Below are positions 1-13,367 of a stretch of DNA of 64,000 nucleotides, piece by piece. Source of the DNA: Poronia punctata (lineage: Eukaryota; Ascomycota; Sordariomycetes; Xylariales; Xylariaceae); NCBI GenBank assembly GCA_022579005.1, contig MU401472.1, positions 62,001 to 126,000 of the forward strand, in the 5' to 3' direction. The first letter of the stretch is position 1; each line of letters begins with the position of its first letter. The notes beneath the pieces were generated by a model. That model was not told the origin of the DNA. It saw only the letters and a list, made by a program, of their open reading frames with translations, and did no database searches. The position numbers were made by a program, and so were the translations under genes.

Positions 1-897
1 TTGCGCTGGGGGAACTTTGCTGCCATTTTGAATGTGTTAATGTATGATGATGATGATGTTGTACTACTACTGATGGTCTATGGTCAATACTTTGAGTTGA
101 GGAGAGAAAACTGTCCTCCTTTATATAAACCAACAATAATGTATTTGTTATCTACGTGTAGATGGGCGGCTACAAATTTCCGGGCTATAATATACGCAAA
201 GGTTAACACCAAGATTAGCACATAGCTTCCTGTAGGTCGCCACTTATGTTTTAAGTCCGCGATTTCGCAATGGTTAGAGCCGTCTGAACCCCGCATACAT
301 ACCCGGTCGCGGCTATCATCGAGTGGATCTCGGCTGCTTCATTCAACGTCATTTTGATATCCCCGAAGAGGATTTCCGACCGGGAATCTTGAGAACTTGG
401 TTTTCTTTTAACAAACTCCGCGCGAGCTGACCTGCTTTCTTTCCTGGTCGATCATCTTCCTACCTAACCTAACCTATAGACCAAGGCTTTTGGGGTGTAG
501 ATCAGATCCAAGAGACCCTTGAGGTTGAGAATTGAAGGGTAATCGAAATGTGGTCAATTCCTCATCTGCCTATGCGGTGTTAATGCTAGTATAGCCGACA
601 AGCCTGATGAAACAGGGACATGGTTAATGTAATGTTAACTCGTCGGATTTAACCAGAGGATTGACGCGAGCCAGGCTCAAAGGTAGTAGGGACTGTAGAC
701 TGAGGTACATAATATTTAACAGGTCAGTTTTAGGTAGCTCGAGCCTCGAGGGACACTGATCCTGCTCTGGAGTCAGCGGGGTCACTGCCAAGACCTAGAA
801 GCCAGGCCTTGTCCGGTTCTTATGCTTAAATGTATGAGCTGTCCAAGTTATTGAAATAAACGCGACATGATGTCGATCTTTTCACATTATACGACTA
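1..897. other. Gene-free left edge
   Basis: I see no supported gene here. Short open frames (for example the first 225 bases) have no recognisable domain and no splice partners. The stretch probably holds the 3' flank of the permease that ends at 898 and the flank of a gene outside the window. Confidence 0.5.
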
Positions 898-2845
898 TCA
901 ATCCCATATCCAACTGACGAGCTTTACCCAACCTCTACTTTTCATAGGGGGCTCGTCATCCTGAAAATCTCTGGCCTGCTTGAAGGCTTCCTCAAGAGGA
1001 ATATCGGAGAGCGAAACCATCTTTGTTTTCTTCCACAATTTCCAGATTAGGTATGCTGATAGCACAAGAGGTATATCCCTGTAGAATATCGTTAGCATGC
1101 CATATAGTATGACGGGTTGGCTGGGATAAACGCCAACTTACAAGTATGAAGAGACAAATGCCTGTGCGTCCCAATTTCCCTTTGTAAAAACCTCATATCC
1201 GCCTGTTAGTAGGATCAGTAGCGACATGAATAGCCCTGCACAAGATGAATACACTGGATAACGCATTAGCCTGGTATTGCATGTTGGAAGTAGAGGGAAA
1301 CTCACGGGTCCAAGAATTGTGCCAAGGTAGGGACTCGTCTGGGATTCCTTGGCGCCTCATTGCTAGCTTGAGTCTGATGTGGTTGAATAAGATGGCAGAC
1401 CACGACACGAGTACACCAGCAGCAGTCAAATCAACCAGCCACCAGAACACAGTGAGTGCCGCGTTTGATAACGTCAAGAAGCTGAGGAACATGAACGGGG
1501 TGAAAAACATAATACAAGCATATGGCACACCCCACGATGTCGTGCGTAGAAATACTTGGGGAGCTTGTTTCTTGAGCGCCAAACCGTACAGAACTCGAGT
1601 CCCAGCCAGCAAGCTCTGATTCGATGATGACCAGGCCGAAGTGATCACGATGGCATTGACGACCGATGGAATCGCGGGAATGCCGGCAGCCGAAGCAGCG
1701 ATGACGAATGGGCTTTGGGCCGCATTGCCGTACGAGTTGTCGAGACGTTCGTCATTGCTCGCAACCAAAAGTCCGACGACGACAATGGCTAGGACGTAGA
1801 AAACAACAATTCGAATGAAAACACGCTTGCACGCTGCCGGAATGGCGCGGCGGGGATTCTTCGTTTCGGCCGCTGCCATGGCGAGAGACTCCACGCCGGC
1901 GAACGAGAAGACAGCCCCGGTCATGACACTCCAATACCCGAGGACTTTTATGCGCAAAGTGATTAGTGACTTTCTGGCACTCTGGGTGAGTAATGGGACA
2001 CAAAGAAAAACCAGCCCATGTAGGCTTATATTTTTACAGGAACGTGAAAACACGAAATGCGATCAAATTCACTCACACTTGCCCCAATTTCCCGTCGCTA
2101 TATGTTCGACAAACGGACCGGGATCTCGCCAGTATGCTCCACCAATAGCTGGCGTGCCCGGTATGCCTCCAAGATCAATGACTAAACCGAGGATGATCAA
2201 GAAGACAACGAGGAGGATTTTGAGAATAGCAAAAACAAACTCAACCTCGCCGTAGACGCGAATAAAGGCAATGCCCACAACCACAGTCAAGACAATAAAG
2301 ACGATGATGAAAACGGCAGGGTTCAAGTCGGTCCAAAACTCGAATAACACGCAAATTGCCGTGATTTCTGATGGGATGGACAGGACATTTCCGTACACCA
2401 GGTTCCAGCCGATGGCGAATCCGAGGGCCGGATCGACCAAGAATTCCGTGTGCCTCACAAAGCTCCCTGTCACGGGCAATAAAGCCGATACCTCGCCGAG
2501 CGCGAATTGGACAGCACACACCACAAGACCGACTGTGAAGTACCCGAGTAGAGCTCCTAGAGGCCCGCCGGTTTGCACGGCGCTTCCGAGACCAAGGAAG
2601 AGTCCCGTCCCGATAGCACCGGCAATGCCGAGCATAGACAGATGTCGTTGAGCCAGTCCACGTTTGAGATCCCGATCTTCGACGGCGGTGACCAGGTCGC
2701 CATTGTCGTATGGGACATGCAGAACATCTTGTCTATGGTTGCTGAATGTGCCGTATTCGGCGGGCTCCACATAAGCTGCCGCTGTGACATTGTGGGAATC
2801 TCCGCCTCCCTTGGGATCGAGGAGTCGTGGCGTGTTGCGACTCAT
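898..2845 (-). CDS. Amino-acid permease (APC/YAT family)
   Basis: Proton-coupled amino-acid uptake permease of the plasma membrane, APC superfamily, fungal YAT type. Exons 2845-2077, 1944-1306, 1235-1142 and 1078-898 join in phase to 560 residues, the usual family length. After a hydrophilic N-terminus of about 70 residues comes the helix-1 signature AGAIGTGLFLGLGSAVQTGG, which forms the unwound substrate-binding helix, then about 12 hydrophobic segments. The block GYWSVMTGAVFSFAGVE (helix 6) is typical. The junction after residue 256 restores the expected GKFLGYWS stretch, supporting an AAG acceptor at 1945. The C-terminus is a cytosolic basic/acidic tail. It lies tail-side of the PKS on the same strand, so it may feed or merely border the metabolite locus. 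Substrate cannot be called. Confidence 0.9.
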
Positions 2846-3733
2846 CTTGGCGATACGGGAACGTCCCTTCTGTAACGGAAGGGTTGTCTATTCGGGAACC
2901 CTCAAGCATGCATATTATATTAACACCGCCAGGAAGGGTTTTCAATCACTGGGCGGCTGAGGTCCTTCTCCGGCTCGCCATCACCAGGGTCAGATGGCGT
3001 GTGAAACCATCCCGATCCAGATAAGAAGGTGCAATAGAAAGTGGATACGAAATAAGATAAACATGTTGTCTATGGCCTACTACGATATCCGCCCCACATA
3101 TACGGAGATCTATCACTTAATATATGCATAACTGCGCACGTCATCCACGAATTGTCCTCGACATGTGTGGAAGTCGCTCCGATTCTCGTCCTCTACGGGC
3201 AGCTTCCGAGACCGTCGCTCCTGTAATGTTATTGAAAGTCGATACTCACACGTAATACGTGCCGAAGTAGGCGACTTTGGCGTCGCGACACTGACGTCGC
3301 GATTCTGGATGAACTGTGCTTTCCTTCCTACCTTGCATGCGTTTCGGAGGCTTTCACTGTCAGTGTCAGAGGAACCCTCCTTCCAGTCCTCCTGGTGGTT
3401 GCGAACTTGTGTGCCCGCACCTCAGCCCGACTAAGCGGTGTATAGGACACCCTCGATAATGACTTGTTACCTACCTCGTAACCGTGATGAATCCAGGGTG
3501 CCAGGATTTGATCACGAAAGGAATCGTCCATGAAACGCCATAAAGAGTTAATTGATAGTTTGGGGCGATTAGTACTGTGCATCCGACTCGTCTGACTAAA
3601 AAGATAATACCCCTTTCATCGACAAAAAAAGAAAGCGAAAAGCTAAAAAATTCTACACCAGCTATCTTCAATCGTACAAAAGCCCCAACGTGTTTCTCGT
3701 TCTCATCTAATCTCTTGCCCCTCTCCGGATATT
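2846..3733. other. Intergenic: permease promoter and PKS 3' flank
   Basis: No gene seen. It holds the upstream region of the minus-strand permease and the 3' flank of the PKS. A TGACGTCG word near 3291 resembles a bZIP/CRE half-site, but there is no further support. Confidence 0.4.
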
Positions 3734-6700
3734 TCACTTGAAATTTACCAGTTTACTTTTTACACACACAGCTTTCGCCAACATTTGTATCGACCCGCTC
3801 GAGAGGAGCTCCAGAACCTGTAATGTTGCCTCAAACTCGCGAGTGATAAAATTTCGGATCTCGATGGCGACGAGAGAGTCGAGTGGATAATGAGACAACG
3901 AGCGGGTGATGTCCAGGTCTTCAACTTCCATCATCATCACGGCAGCAAACTTGCTGACCAAACCGTCACAAACAACTTGTTCTGCTTCCGCCAACGTCTT
4001 CGCCGCCTTGATGGCCACATTGTAGGATATGGCTTTGGAAACCCCCGCCGATGCGTCGGCTGCTGCTGCCGCTTCAGCTGCCTCACGCAGGTACTTGCAC
4101 TTCGCGTCAGAGGTCCAGAACGGCTGCATCGTAGGCGTAATACGCATTCCGGTGATGGTATGGCTGTTGCAAGCCTTGGTCATCCGGCCACTAATGGCCG
4201 CACCCAATAGCGCAAGAACTTCTGCCTCACAGATAGTGTCACTCCCCAGATTCCTAGCCACCTCGGCCGCTTTGTCGAGGTCTTCCGCCAAGTAGCCCGA
4301 ATCGGAGATGGCCGTAAGATCCAGAGAGGCCGCGGGTAACCCCCGAGCGAGGCGGTATTGGACCAACGAGTCAAGGAAGCAATTTGCCGCGGCATACGCT
4401 GCTTGGCCTCGATTACCCACCATGCCAGCAACTGAAGAAATTGCCACGAAGAAGTCCAGCGGGGTGTTTATGAGGGCGTGATGAAAGTTCCATCCTCCCT
4501 GGACCTTGGACTCGATGACAGTAATATAGTCATCATACGTCATCTTTTCGAAGAGGACGTCCTAGTAAGACTAGTTAGATCGTGTCATCTCTAAGAGTTG
4601 CTTCTCCAGGACTTACCCGAAGGACCATAGCACCATGTATTAAACCCCGGACCGGGGGCATTTCTTCCAACCCGTAATTGACGAGCTCCTCCACCTCCGC
4701 TGGGTCAGCTACATCGCATTGCCTAACGACGATGCGGGCGCCGACTTCAGCCAATTCATCTATTACCTCCTTGACCTTACCAGTAGCGCTCCCGCTTCTA
4801 GAGAGGAGAACTAGATGTCGGGCTCCTCGACTGACCATCCAGCGAGCTATACTGCGGCCAAGGCCACCTGTACCGCCGATGAGGATATACGTAGCATGAT
4901 CCTTCAACAGCTGTACAGGTTTCTGGGGTGGCCTTGCCTTGACCATATCATCGACCTGAGGGACAACAACCAACTTTCCGTGTGCCTTGCCGCTTTGTAG
5001 AGTCTTGAAACAGAGCTGGACATCGGAAATGGGGAAGAGGGTGACTGGGGAGATTGGCCGGACTTTACCATATCTCATCAAGTTGGACACATCTGTAATA
5101 AGTCTCTGGAGCACCATGGGGCGCTCGGCAGCGATAGCCATGATATCGACTGAGACGAAGCTTGCGTTATGTTCGGAATGTGTGATTTCCAACCGTGTTT
5201 TCGAAGACGTATCATGCGATCCGATATCAACGAGACGCCCGAACTTGTTCAGGCAGTTCCAACTCTCCCGCAAAGTGTCGCCTCCGATGCAGTTGAGGAC
5301 CACATCTATTCCTCGTTGGCCAGTCGCCTGGCGAACAGACTCGCCAAATGAAGTGTTGCGGCTATAGAAGATGTGGTCCTCAGCTAGACCATACTCCTTG
5401 ACCAGGAAGTCCCTTTTGTCTGCACTTCCGACCGTCGTATATACTTCAGCCCCGATCATCTGGGCCAAGTTGATGGCGGCTTGTCCAACTGCGCCAGCTC
5501 CAGCATGAATCAGTACGCTTTCATCATGGCGCAAGCGGCCAATTTCGACTAGAGAGTGATACGCCGTGGTGTAGGCTAGAGGCATTGTCGCCCCTGACTC
5601 GAACGTCATGTTACTCGGTAGTTTGAAGGCGAAGTCTGCTGTTGTCCGCACAGAGTGGCCGAACGCATGGTTCGTTATGGCTGCAACGCGATCGCCAATC
5701 TCAATACCCTTGACGCTCGCGCCCACTGACGTGACTACACCGCAAGCTTCAGCGCCGAATTGGGTATTTGGGAGTTTCCCGTTCGCTGCTGCAAGGTCCC
5801 TGTGATTGACCCCAATAGCCCTCACCTGAAACTCGATACTGTCAGGCTCCAGGGGAGTTTCGGAAGTCAAATCATCGACAAAGTGCAACGTATCAAGAGC
5901 CCCCGGGCTGACAATAGCTAGCTTGAGCGGCCGGTCGCCTGCGCCGAATGGTGTTGGTTGAACTACGGATGGCTGGGTCTCGCGAAATACCACTTCATTC
6001 AGTTCCTCGTCGTTTATGATCCTAGGAGTGAAGAACGACCCCGAACGTTCCATAAACTCCATTTCGCCGGTGGATGAGGAATTCCTCACGAAGACCGATT
6101 TGAAGACCTTGACAATTGCCCTGACAGCCTGACTCGTCGGTAGCGGAGATCTTCCGTCCAAGTCTAGAGTGGCAAAAGGCAATAGTGTCTCTGAGCGGAT
6201 TGTTCGACTGAGACCGGCGACCATGTTGAAATCAGGCGTTGTGGCATCGGCATAGGCACCCTTGACAACCCACAGTGTGCCTCTGACGGAAGTTAAACTC
6301 TTCTGTAACGCATCGAACTCGTCTCTTTTCAGCCTTGAGAGAAGTGGCGTCTCGATCTCTTGGAGGAAGATCACAAGCTTGTCTTCTGGATTGCTTCCGA
6401 GAAGGCCGGTGGTCATAGGCTTCTTCCCTGTAAGACGCCCAAGTATATCAGCAAGGTTGGAGGCCAACTCCTTTTGTGAGCTGCTATCGCCGTGAACTAT
6501 CTCGATGTCACCATCGGGGATTCCAGAGTCGCCCTCCGGCATCATGTCGACCGCATTCTCTGGGCTGGACGATAATGGCTCGAGGACGGGCTCCCAGTCC
6601 AGTTTGTAACACAGCTCACGGCGTGCTTCCAGGTCGGACTGTGCTTCCGTGTCCACTATTGGTGCCACTATTAATCCTTCGATGCTTATCATCGGCTTTG

Positions 6701-9700
6701 ATGTAATGCTGTCACAGGTTGCAAATAATGCGATTTTAGTTGGCTTCGGGAGGTCGTTCAGGAGAGTGCCCTGACAGTATGCGCGAATCCATCGGCCAGG
6801 CTCTTTAGACGTCGCCACAATGTCCTTGGAGATGGTTATCTTTGAAAGAGCCGTCGGCAGATACACCGCGCTAATGGTACCCCGCTCGTCATGAGCAATA
6901 GACCAGTACAGAGAGATCAGTGACTCCAGAAAGGCGGGCTGAATGACAGCGTCTGACACATGGTGGTTCGGCATCTCTTTTGCTACATCTGGCACGAGTA
7001 TTTCTGCAGAGGAGCATCCATGCCCCACACGGCAGCTGCTGATGCCTTGGAATGTTGGCCCGTAAGAAACGCCAACCGCGGATAGAGAATCGTACAGTTT
7101 TGGTACGTCGATTACCTTCGTCGCCGCCTTGGCCACCTCGTTGGTGACGGCCTGTAGCCGAATACGAGAGGCAAGGTCTTGTCTTGCTGCGTCGACCCCA
7201 TTCGAATCTCGAGTCTCTAGGGTGATGAAGCCTTTGCAGTGTTCTTTCCACCCCTTCGTCTTGGTCCAAGAACATATTTTAAACTCCTTCCACCCTTCGG
7301 GACTGTTCGAAGCAGCTCCTGGCTGAGGTCTTAATGAGGTGGTCATCTCCACATCTTCCTCTGAAATAACCAGCGGGGCGGACACGATGACATCTCGAAG
7401 CTCAAGCCTATCGTAGCTAACATTTGCCGCATCTACCGTTTGGGCAGCCGCCTCCATAGCCATCGCGATGTATCCCGCCATGGGGAATACAGTCATAGAC
7501 TGAATCTTGTGGTGCTGAATCCATGGCAAATCGTCTAAGCGGACTATATTCCGCCAGGTTGGTTCTAATTCATTTGAATAGTTGGCCAAGGTCCCCAATA
7601 TGTCGTTTCTCGGGGCGGATCTGTTCTTATGAAGGTGGGTGAACCGGGACTCGTGCCAGTACTTGGACGAGTAGTTCCAGGAGTATCTAGGAAGGTCGCT
7701 TAGAAGCATAGGAGTCTTTCCCGGCTTTGGGAAATTGATAGCCTCGAAATCGAGCACGGCGCCCTTCGTGAACATGGCTGCTGCTACCTCGAGCGCCGTA
7801 TCAACCGCGTCTTTCTTGCGAGCTAGGGCCGAAACGTAAGGCACCTTGGCCGCATCGCCTCCCACTGCCTTTAATATCTGTTTCAAGGGGCCCTGCAAGG
7901 CCGAGTGAGGACCGAGTTCCAGGAGCATATTCACCCCAGTCCTATAATCGTCAATCGGCTCCAACATGCTCTGGACAGCTTCGTTGAATCGGACTGGGCA
8001 TGTCAGGTTCTGGACCCAGTAAGAAGGCCGCAACTCTGAGCCATCGACGCGCTGGCCCATCAACGATGAGTGGAATCTGACCTCTGTGGTAATAGGGGGC
8101 TGTAGCTCCGAGATGGATGATTGATATTCCTTGGCTAGCAGGTTCATATGATGGGAGTGGTAAGCCGTGTCGACAAAGAGCTTCCTGTTGAATAATTGCT
8201 TCCCCTCTGCAACTGTTCTCAGCTCGTCGATACCGGCCTCGTCGCCAGAAATAGTGAGGCTCGTTGGACTGTTGTAGCAGGCAACTCTTACTTCTCCAGC
8301 CTTGATTTCTGAGATGATGGGCTCGAATTCCTCTTGACTCCCGCCAACGGCCATCATGGCACCACGAAGATTGGGGTATCTTTCCTTTAAAACAGGTATC
8401 AGTCGGCCGCGATGGTATGCAACCGCCATGCATGTGTCGAAAGTCAGGACACCTGCGGCATATGCGGCTCCGATCTCACCGCTCGAGTGACCCGCTACGG
8501 CTGTTGGTTTGATGCCCCACGAAAACATGAGGTCCGTCAGGGCAAGCTGAATGGCTGTACACGCAGGTTGGCTAATATGCGCCGCGCCAACGTTGGATGT
8601 CTTCTCGTCCTTGCCCAATTCCTCAAGAAGAGACCAAGATGCCCCCAGCGAGGCTAGACAGACATCGGCGTAGTCGATAGCGTTGGCGAATATGGGGTAT
8701 TGATGGTACAACTCCCGACCCATGCCGTACCATTGGGCACCTTGACCGGTAAAGATGAACCCAACCCTCAGTGGATCCGACTCTTTCCCGGGCGACAATT
8801 TCTGGCTATTTATTTCGTCGATTAGGTCGAAAGATCGCACAGCAGGTATTGCCACTCTCCACTGGAGAAAAGAGCGCCGTTGACCGAGGGTATAAGCCAC
8901 ATCTGCCATGAGATCCTTTTGGAACATCTCTGGCCGCTGTTCCAGATAAATGACGAGATTTTTGAGTACAGACTCGAGGGAGCTCTTGTCATTTGCCGTT
9001 ACTACAAACAATTTCCTCGCCGCATTTTCGTCTTTCAAGTCCGCATCGTTTTTGGGGGCGCGGTGAGCAAAAGGCACACGTTCCAGGACAACATGGGCAT
9101 TCGTACCACCGAAGCCAAAGTTGTTGACACTTATGTACTTCTTATTTTTAGGCCATGGTCTCTGGCTAGTTGGGACCTGGTCCAGCCGTCAGCCGTTATT
9201 CTTGGTGAGTTTTCAAACCCGAAAGAGCCTTACCTTCATATTCCAAGCCTTGAAGGGGATTTTCTCATTTGGGTATTTGAAATCATAATTCGGTAGGATG
9301 AAGCCTCGCTCCAGCATCAATGCCGACTTGATGACCGCTACGATCCCTGATGCACCTTCTAAATGACCGATGTTCGACTTGGCGGAGCCTAGGTATAGAG
9401 GGTCTCGGGGTGTGCGACCTTGGCCGAATACGTTGTGTATTGCCGTCGCTTCGATAGGATCACCAACGCGAGTTCCGGTACCGTGCGCCTCCACGAAGCC
9501 ACACTGCGCAGGGTTCAAACCGGCATTGCTATAGACCTGTCGTATCAAATTCTCTACCCTCTATAGTCAGCCAAGGCTTGATTAGGAGGGGGAAGGGGAT
9601 AAACTCCGAACCTTGTGCTTCCCCACACGGCATTGTGATACCGGGCGTTCTCCCATCTTGGTTGATTCCACTTCCTGCAATGATGGCTCTTATTTGATCG

Positions 9701-10841
9701 TTGTCCTTGCGAGCCTGGTCCAGAGGCTTGAGGACGATGAGGCCGCAACCTTCTCCGCGTCCGAATCCGGTGCCTCTGTTGTCAAAGGAGTAAGAGCGGC
9801 CAGAATCAGAAAAGAGCCGCGACTTGGAAAATGAAATCCAGAACTCGGGCAGCATGTTCAGGTGACAGCCTCCAACAATTGCAAGGCCGGACTCGCCAGT
9901 CCGTAAACTCTGGCAGGCCACATGCAGAGCGACAAGGCTCGATGAGCAAGCGGTATCGGTCGTGAAGCTTGGCCCCTTCAAGTCAAAGAAATGAGAGATC
10001 CTGTTGGATTGCATAGCATAGGCGCAACCTATCACCACGTGAGTATTGCTCGTCTTTGTTAGGCGTATGAATACTACTTACCTGTCGCCTGATGCATCGG
10101 GATTGTATCTGGATCTCGGAACAAGTGGGATTCGTACTCGGGAAACGACCCTCCAACGAAGACGCCGACGTCCTTGCCAACCACATCATGCTTTGGAATA
10201 CCAGCATTCTCCAGTGCCTCGAATGTGCACTCCAGGAGCAATCTTTGTTGGGGGTCCATCGAGATGGCCTCTTTCTCCGTCAAGCTGAAGAACGGAGCAT
10301 CGAAAGCGGCCAGATCGGTGTTGAGAAAATGTCCCCCAACGGGATTGTGACAGCCTGCCTTCCCTGGGTTTGGGTGCTGGAAGCTAGCAGTGTTGAACCT
10401 CTCCGTGGGGATCTTGGAATAGCTGCTCCGGGCACGAGCACACAGCTCCCAAAACTCGGCTGGGCTGGACACGTTGCCTGGTAGTCGGCAAGACATACCG
10501 ACTATGGCAATAGGTGTCGACATGGCTTTGGGGGTTGGTGCTTCTCCCTGTCTTGGGCTCTGACCATTCATGTGCCCATTGCTAAGACCATTTGTAGATC
10601 CCCTATAGTGGCCGTTTGTGTATGTTGGCATAGGGTTGGAAGCATTATTTTCAGCCCCAGAACCTCCGTTAGCTGACTGAGTGTTGTGGTTACTTGCGAT
10701 GACGTCTATATGGCCATTCGTCAAACCGTTGATTCTGCCGTTGGTCATGTCATTGGATGACCTATCAGTATGAGCCGAAACACCATCATCGGGGCCGTTT
10801 GTCACGCCGTTACCATAGCCGGTGATGACTGCGGGGGCCAT
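3734..10841 (-). CDS. Highly reducing polyketide synthase (KS-AT-DH-ER-KR-ACP)
   Basis: Iterative type I PKS building a reduced polyketide from malonyl-CoA. Exons 10841-10082, 10028-9612, 9553-9234, 9176-4617 and 4561-3734 join in phase to 2294 residues. KS: catalytic Cys in DTACSSS (about 280), His in EAHGTGT (about 414) and NIGH (about 453). AT: GQGAQW (about 640) and active Ser in GHSSGE (about 729). DH: His in HHKIQSMTVFP (about 1053), but the second motif reads QPAFLES (about 1246) rather than HPxxLD. ER: nucleotide motif GAGAVG (about 1724). KR: GGTGGLG (about 1934) with SSVAG and AAYAAAN. ACP: phosphopantetheine Ser in YPLDSL (about 2248). No C-methyltransferase domain follows DH and there is no thioesterase, which fits release by the FSH hydrolase next door. 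The first 110 residues are Asn-Gly-rich and disordered. Confidence 0.95.
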
Positions 10842-12378
10842 GTCGAAAAGGTATAATCACAACGCTGCTTTGGTGGCTACGAAGGAGACATCGAGAGCCA
10901 TTTCATACCTCTCATATGATGGTTATATAAACTACGACTTCCCTTGACCCCGTCCCGTTCCGCCGCAGGTAGTCCTTAAAACGGTATTGTCACAAACGAC
11001 TGATCATCGGAGAAGTGGAAGATCTTTCCACCCTGAGAACGGAATCTTCTTCCAGCTTTAGGCAAGTATCCCTGCATCAATCCCCCTATCTGATATGTCT
11101 TTTATTGAGCTATCGACCTCAAAGGAAAGTATCATTTCAGCGACCAAGTGTTTTCTACCGTTGTACTGATCCAGTCTATGTTTCCATCCTATCCTGGATC
11201 CCATCTTAGAGGGGCTCTACCGTGGCTGATGCCGATAAGAACGTGTCAAAGGACCGATTCGTTAGCCGCCATAAGGTGGCATGTTGTGTCTGGCTCTACT
11301 CCTAACTCTCTGTGAGGCCGCAAGGGGGTTTCGTGGACAGCCCGGACTCTGATGTCATGAAGTAGTGGGATGCCGTGTGACGGATCCGTGAATCGTTTAT
11401 TGATATTAAAGTCGCCAAAATGGTGGGGTTGTTGATTGAGCCATCGACTCATGCGGTAAGATCCTGCCCTGAAACACGGACGGTGTCAGATCCGAAAGGG
11501 TCACAGCATCGGGGTCCGAAAACAGCATCCCGTGTCACTCTAGCACCAGGTTCGAGTAGCCTTTTGGTCAAGAAAATGGGGTCGACAGGGCCACGCATGT
11601 GATAAGGGAGAGCACCTCGAATAGCCTCACGGAAACCGCGACAGAACAACAGCCTCGTTAGGTGACAATCTTTCTAGATTTCTACTCCTTTCCGGGATTA
11701 GGTGTCGGCAGTTCAACCGCCTGAAAGCCATATCGCAGTCCGTGGTGGGGCGATGCAACCGGCACGTTGCCACACGAGGTCCTTAATGCTAGGACGGCTA
11801 TGACGATCACCAAGGGCGATGATGTTTTGGTTTGGATCTCGGCGACCTTGGCTTATTATCCGGCTTGTTTCGGACATCGTTTATCCAACATCCTAAACTC
11901 GCAGGCATATATCCGGCACTGGCCTGACTACCTGGGTAGGCCCGGTAGGGGAGATCCAACCCCCAAGGGCCTAAAAGACCAACCTATTGGCAACCTTCCG
12001 GCCGGATATACTTTACCACAAGGGAATCCCTATCTGATCATTCCTGGTATCTTGCATGGTTGTTACGGAGCTCGAGATGGTCACATATGATAAACATGGC
12101 CTATTTGGGCAGGCAATGCTGCTCTAGAGGGAAAGAAATATTTGCCACGATGCATTCCAGTGACTATGGTACCAAATTCCAGGTTGAGTTTCGGCCATCA
12201 TTTCCTATGATCTGGTCTCTAACTAACTGGCCTCAATTTTTACAATTACTAGGTATAAGCGTGGATATCAGTTTTCTTGCAGTTGGGAAAGTATCCAAAG
12301 TCCCTTTGCCCAATATCTTAGTAGTAGTAATACCCGGTAGTCGGTAGTTAGAGAGTGTGACTGTACGACGTCTACGAC
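10842..12378. other. Divergent promoter region between PKS and FSH hydrolase
   Basis: About 1.5 kb between two divergently transcribed genes, with no supported coding region. Its placement suggests shared control of the PKS and the hydrolase. The region is long for this window, so distal elements or a decayed gene are possible; I could not recognise either. Confidence 0.5.
10923..10930 (-). promoter_or_regulatory. TATA-like box upstream of the PKS
   Basis: TTATATAA lies 82-89 nt before the PKS start codon, read on the minus strand. Position and sequence fit a TATA element, but this is a single motif match. Confidence 0.35.
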
Positions 12379-13367
12379 ATGAAGTTCTTGTGTCTCCCCG
12401 GCGCTTATGGAAGCGCAGATGTAAGCCCACATCCCTCGAGTCAGAAGGTTGGTGAGGGAATGGAAGATGCTTTGCTAAACTACCTACCAGAAGTTCCAAG
12501 TCCAGCTGGGTACGGATCGAGTGCTCTAATCGCTGTCCGAAGAGACACCGACATAGCTTAAAGGATTCGTGAAGCTAACTTTTACTGGCCTTCAGCCCCT
12601 CTGGTCAACGAGCTGCTCTCGGATGGAGCGGCGTCGTTCCGGTTCATCAACGCGCCGTGCGAGGCAGTGCCGCCAAAGGGTTTCGAAGACTTCTTTGGCA
12701 AGCCTCCTTACTACCGCTTCATCGAGCCTGATGAGAAGGGTACGGACGACACGGATGTGCTGTCCCGAATACGCGACTTCCCCGAATGCGACACACCGGA
12801 GGACACGATGAGAGAGCTGTTCAAGGAGGGCATAGCGACTAGCGTACTGAGTACTAAGAGAGCGATCAAGTTTTTGTTGGACATCATGGATAAGGAGGGA
12901 CCCTTTGAAGGCATCATTGGCTATTCGGAGGGCGCCACGGTCGCCGGCACGTTACTTCTGGCCGAACAAGACCTGCTCAAGAAGAGGGGACGCAAGCCTA
13001 TGATCAAATGCGCAGTCTTCTTCGCTGGCTGGCCCCCACTTGATCCTACTACGTTTTCGATGGTATTGTCTGACGAGTCGGATACCATGATAGATATTCA
13101 TACAGTTCACATTAGTGAGTTTCTCTGTACATCTATCTCACCGTCACCACTGCGTCTAACCTTGTTGTAGTCGGCTCACTAGACCCATATGTGGATGGAT
13201 CTATGGCACTGTACAACACATGCGAACCTGATTACGCCCATATATTTGACCATGGAAAAGGACACACCCTTCCCAGAGAAAAGGCGGTAATCAAAGAGCT
13301 TGGGGATGTCATCCGCAACATGATAGCCGAAAGCACGGGGGGCACAGGGGTGAATGTGGGAGAGTAA
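12379..13367 (+). CDS. FSH1-family serine hydrolase, probable polyketide thioesterase
   Basis: Alpha/beta hydrolase of the FSH1 family, to which the polyketide-releasing enzyme LovG also belongs. Exons 12379-12420, 12491-12509, 12596-13114 and 13171-13367 join in phase to 258 residues. The first strand reads MKFLCLPGAYGSA. The nucleophile Ser is in GYSEGA, followed by the acid Asp in GSLDPYVDG and the His in HGKGHTLP, so the triad is complete. Exon 2 is only 19 nt; without it the expected KFQVQLAP segment after strand 1 is missing and the frame breaks. Divergent from the PKS, which lacks its own releasing domain, so release or editing of the polyketide is the best inference. A general esterase role is the alternative. 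Confidence 0.9.

Noticed and set aside
1..225. Open frame at the left edge
   Set aside because: Begins with a non-ATG codon at the window edge, is short and has no family match.
4029..9296. Several plus-strand frames opposite the PKS
   Set aside because: Shadows of the PKS coding strand; their sequence follows the PKS codons and has no domain.
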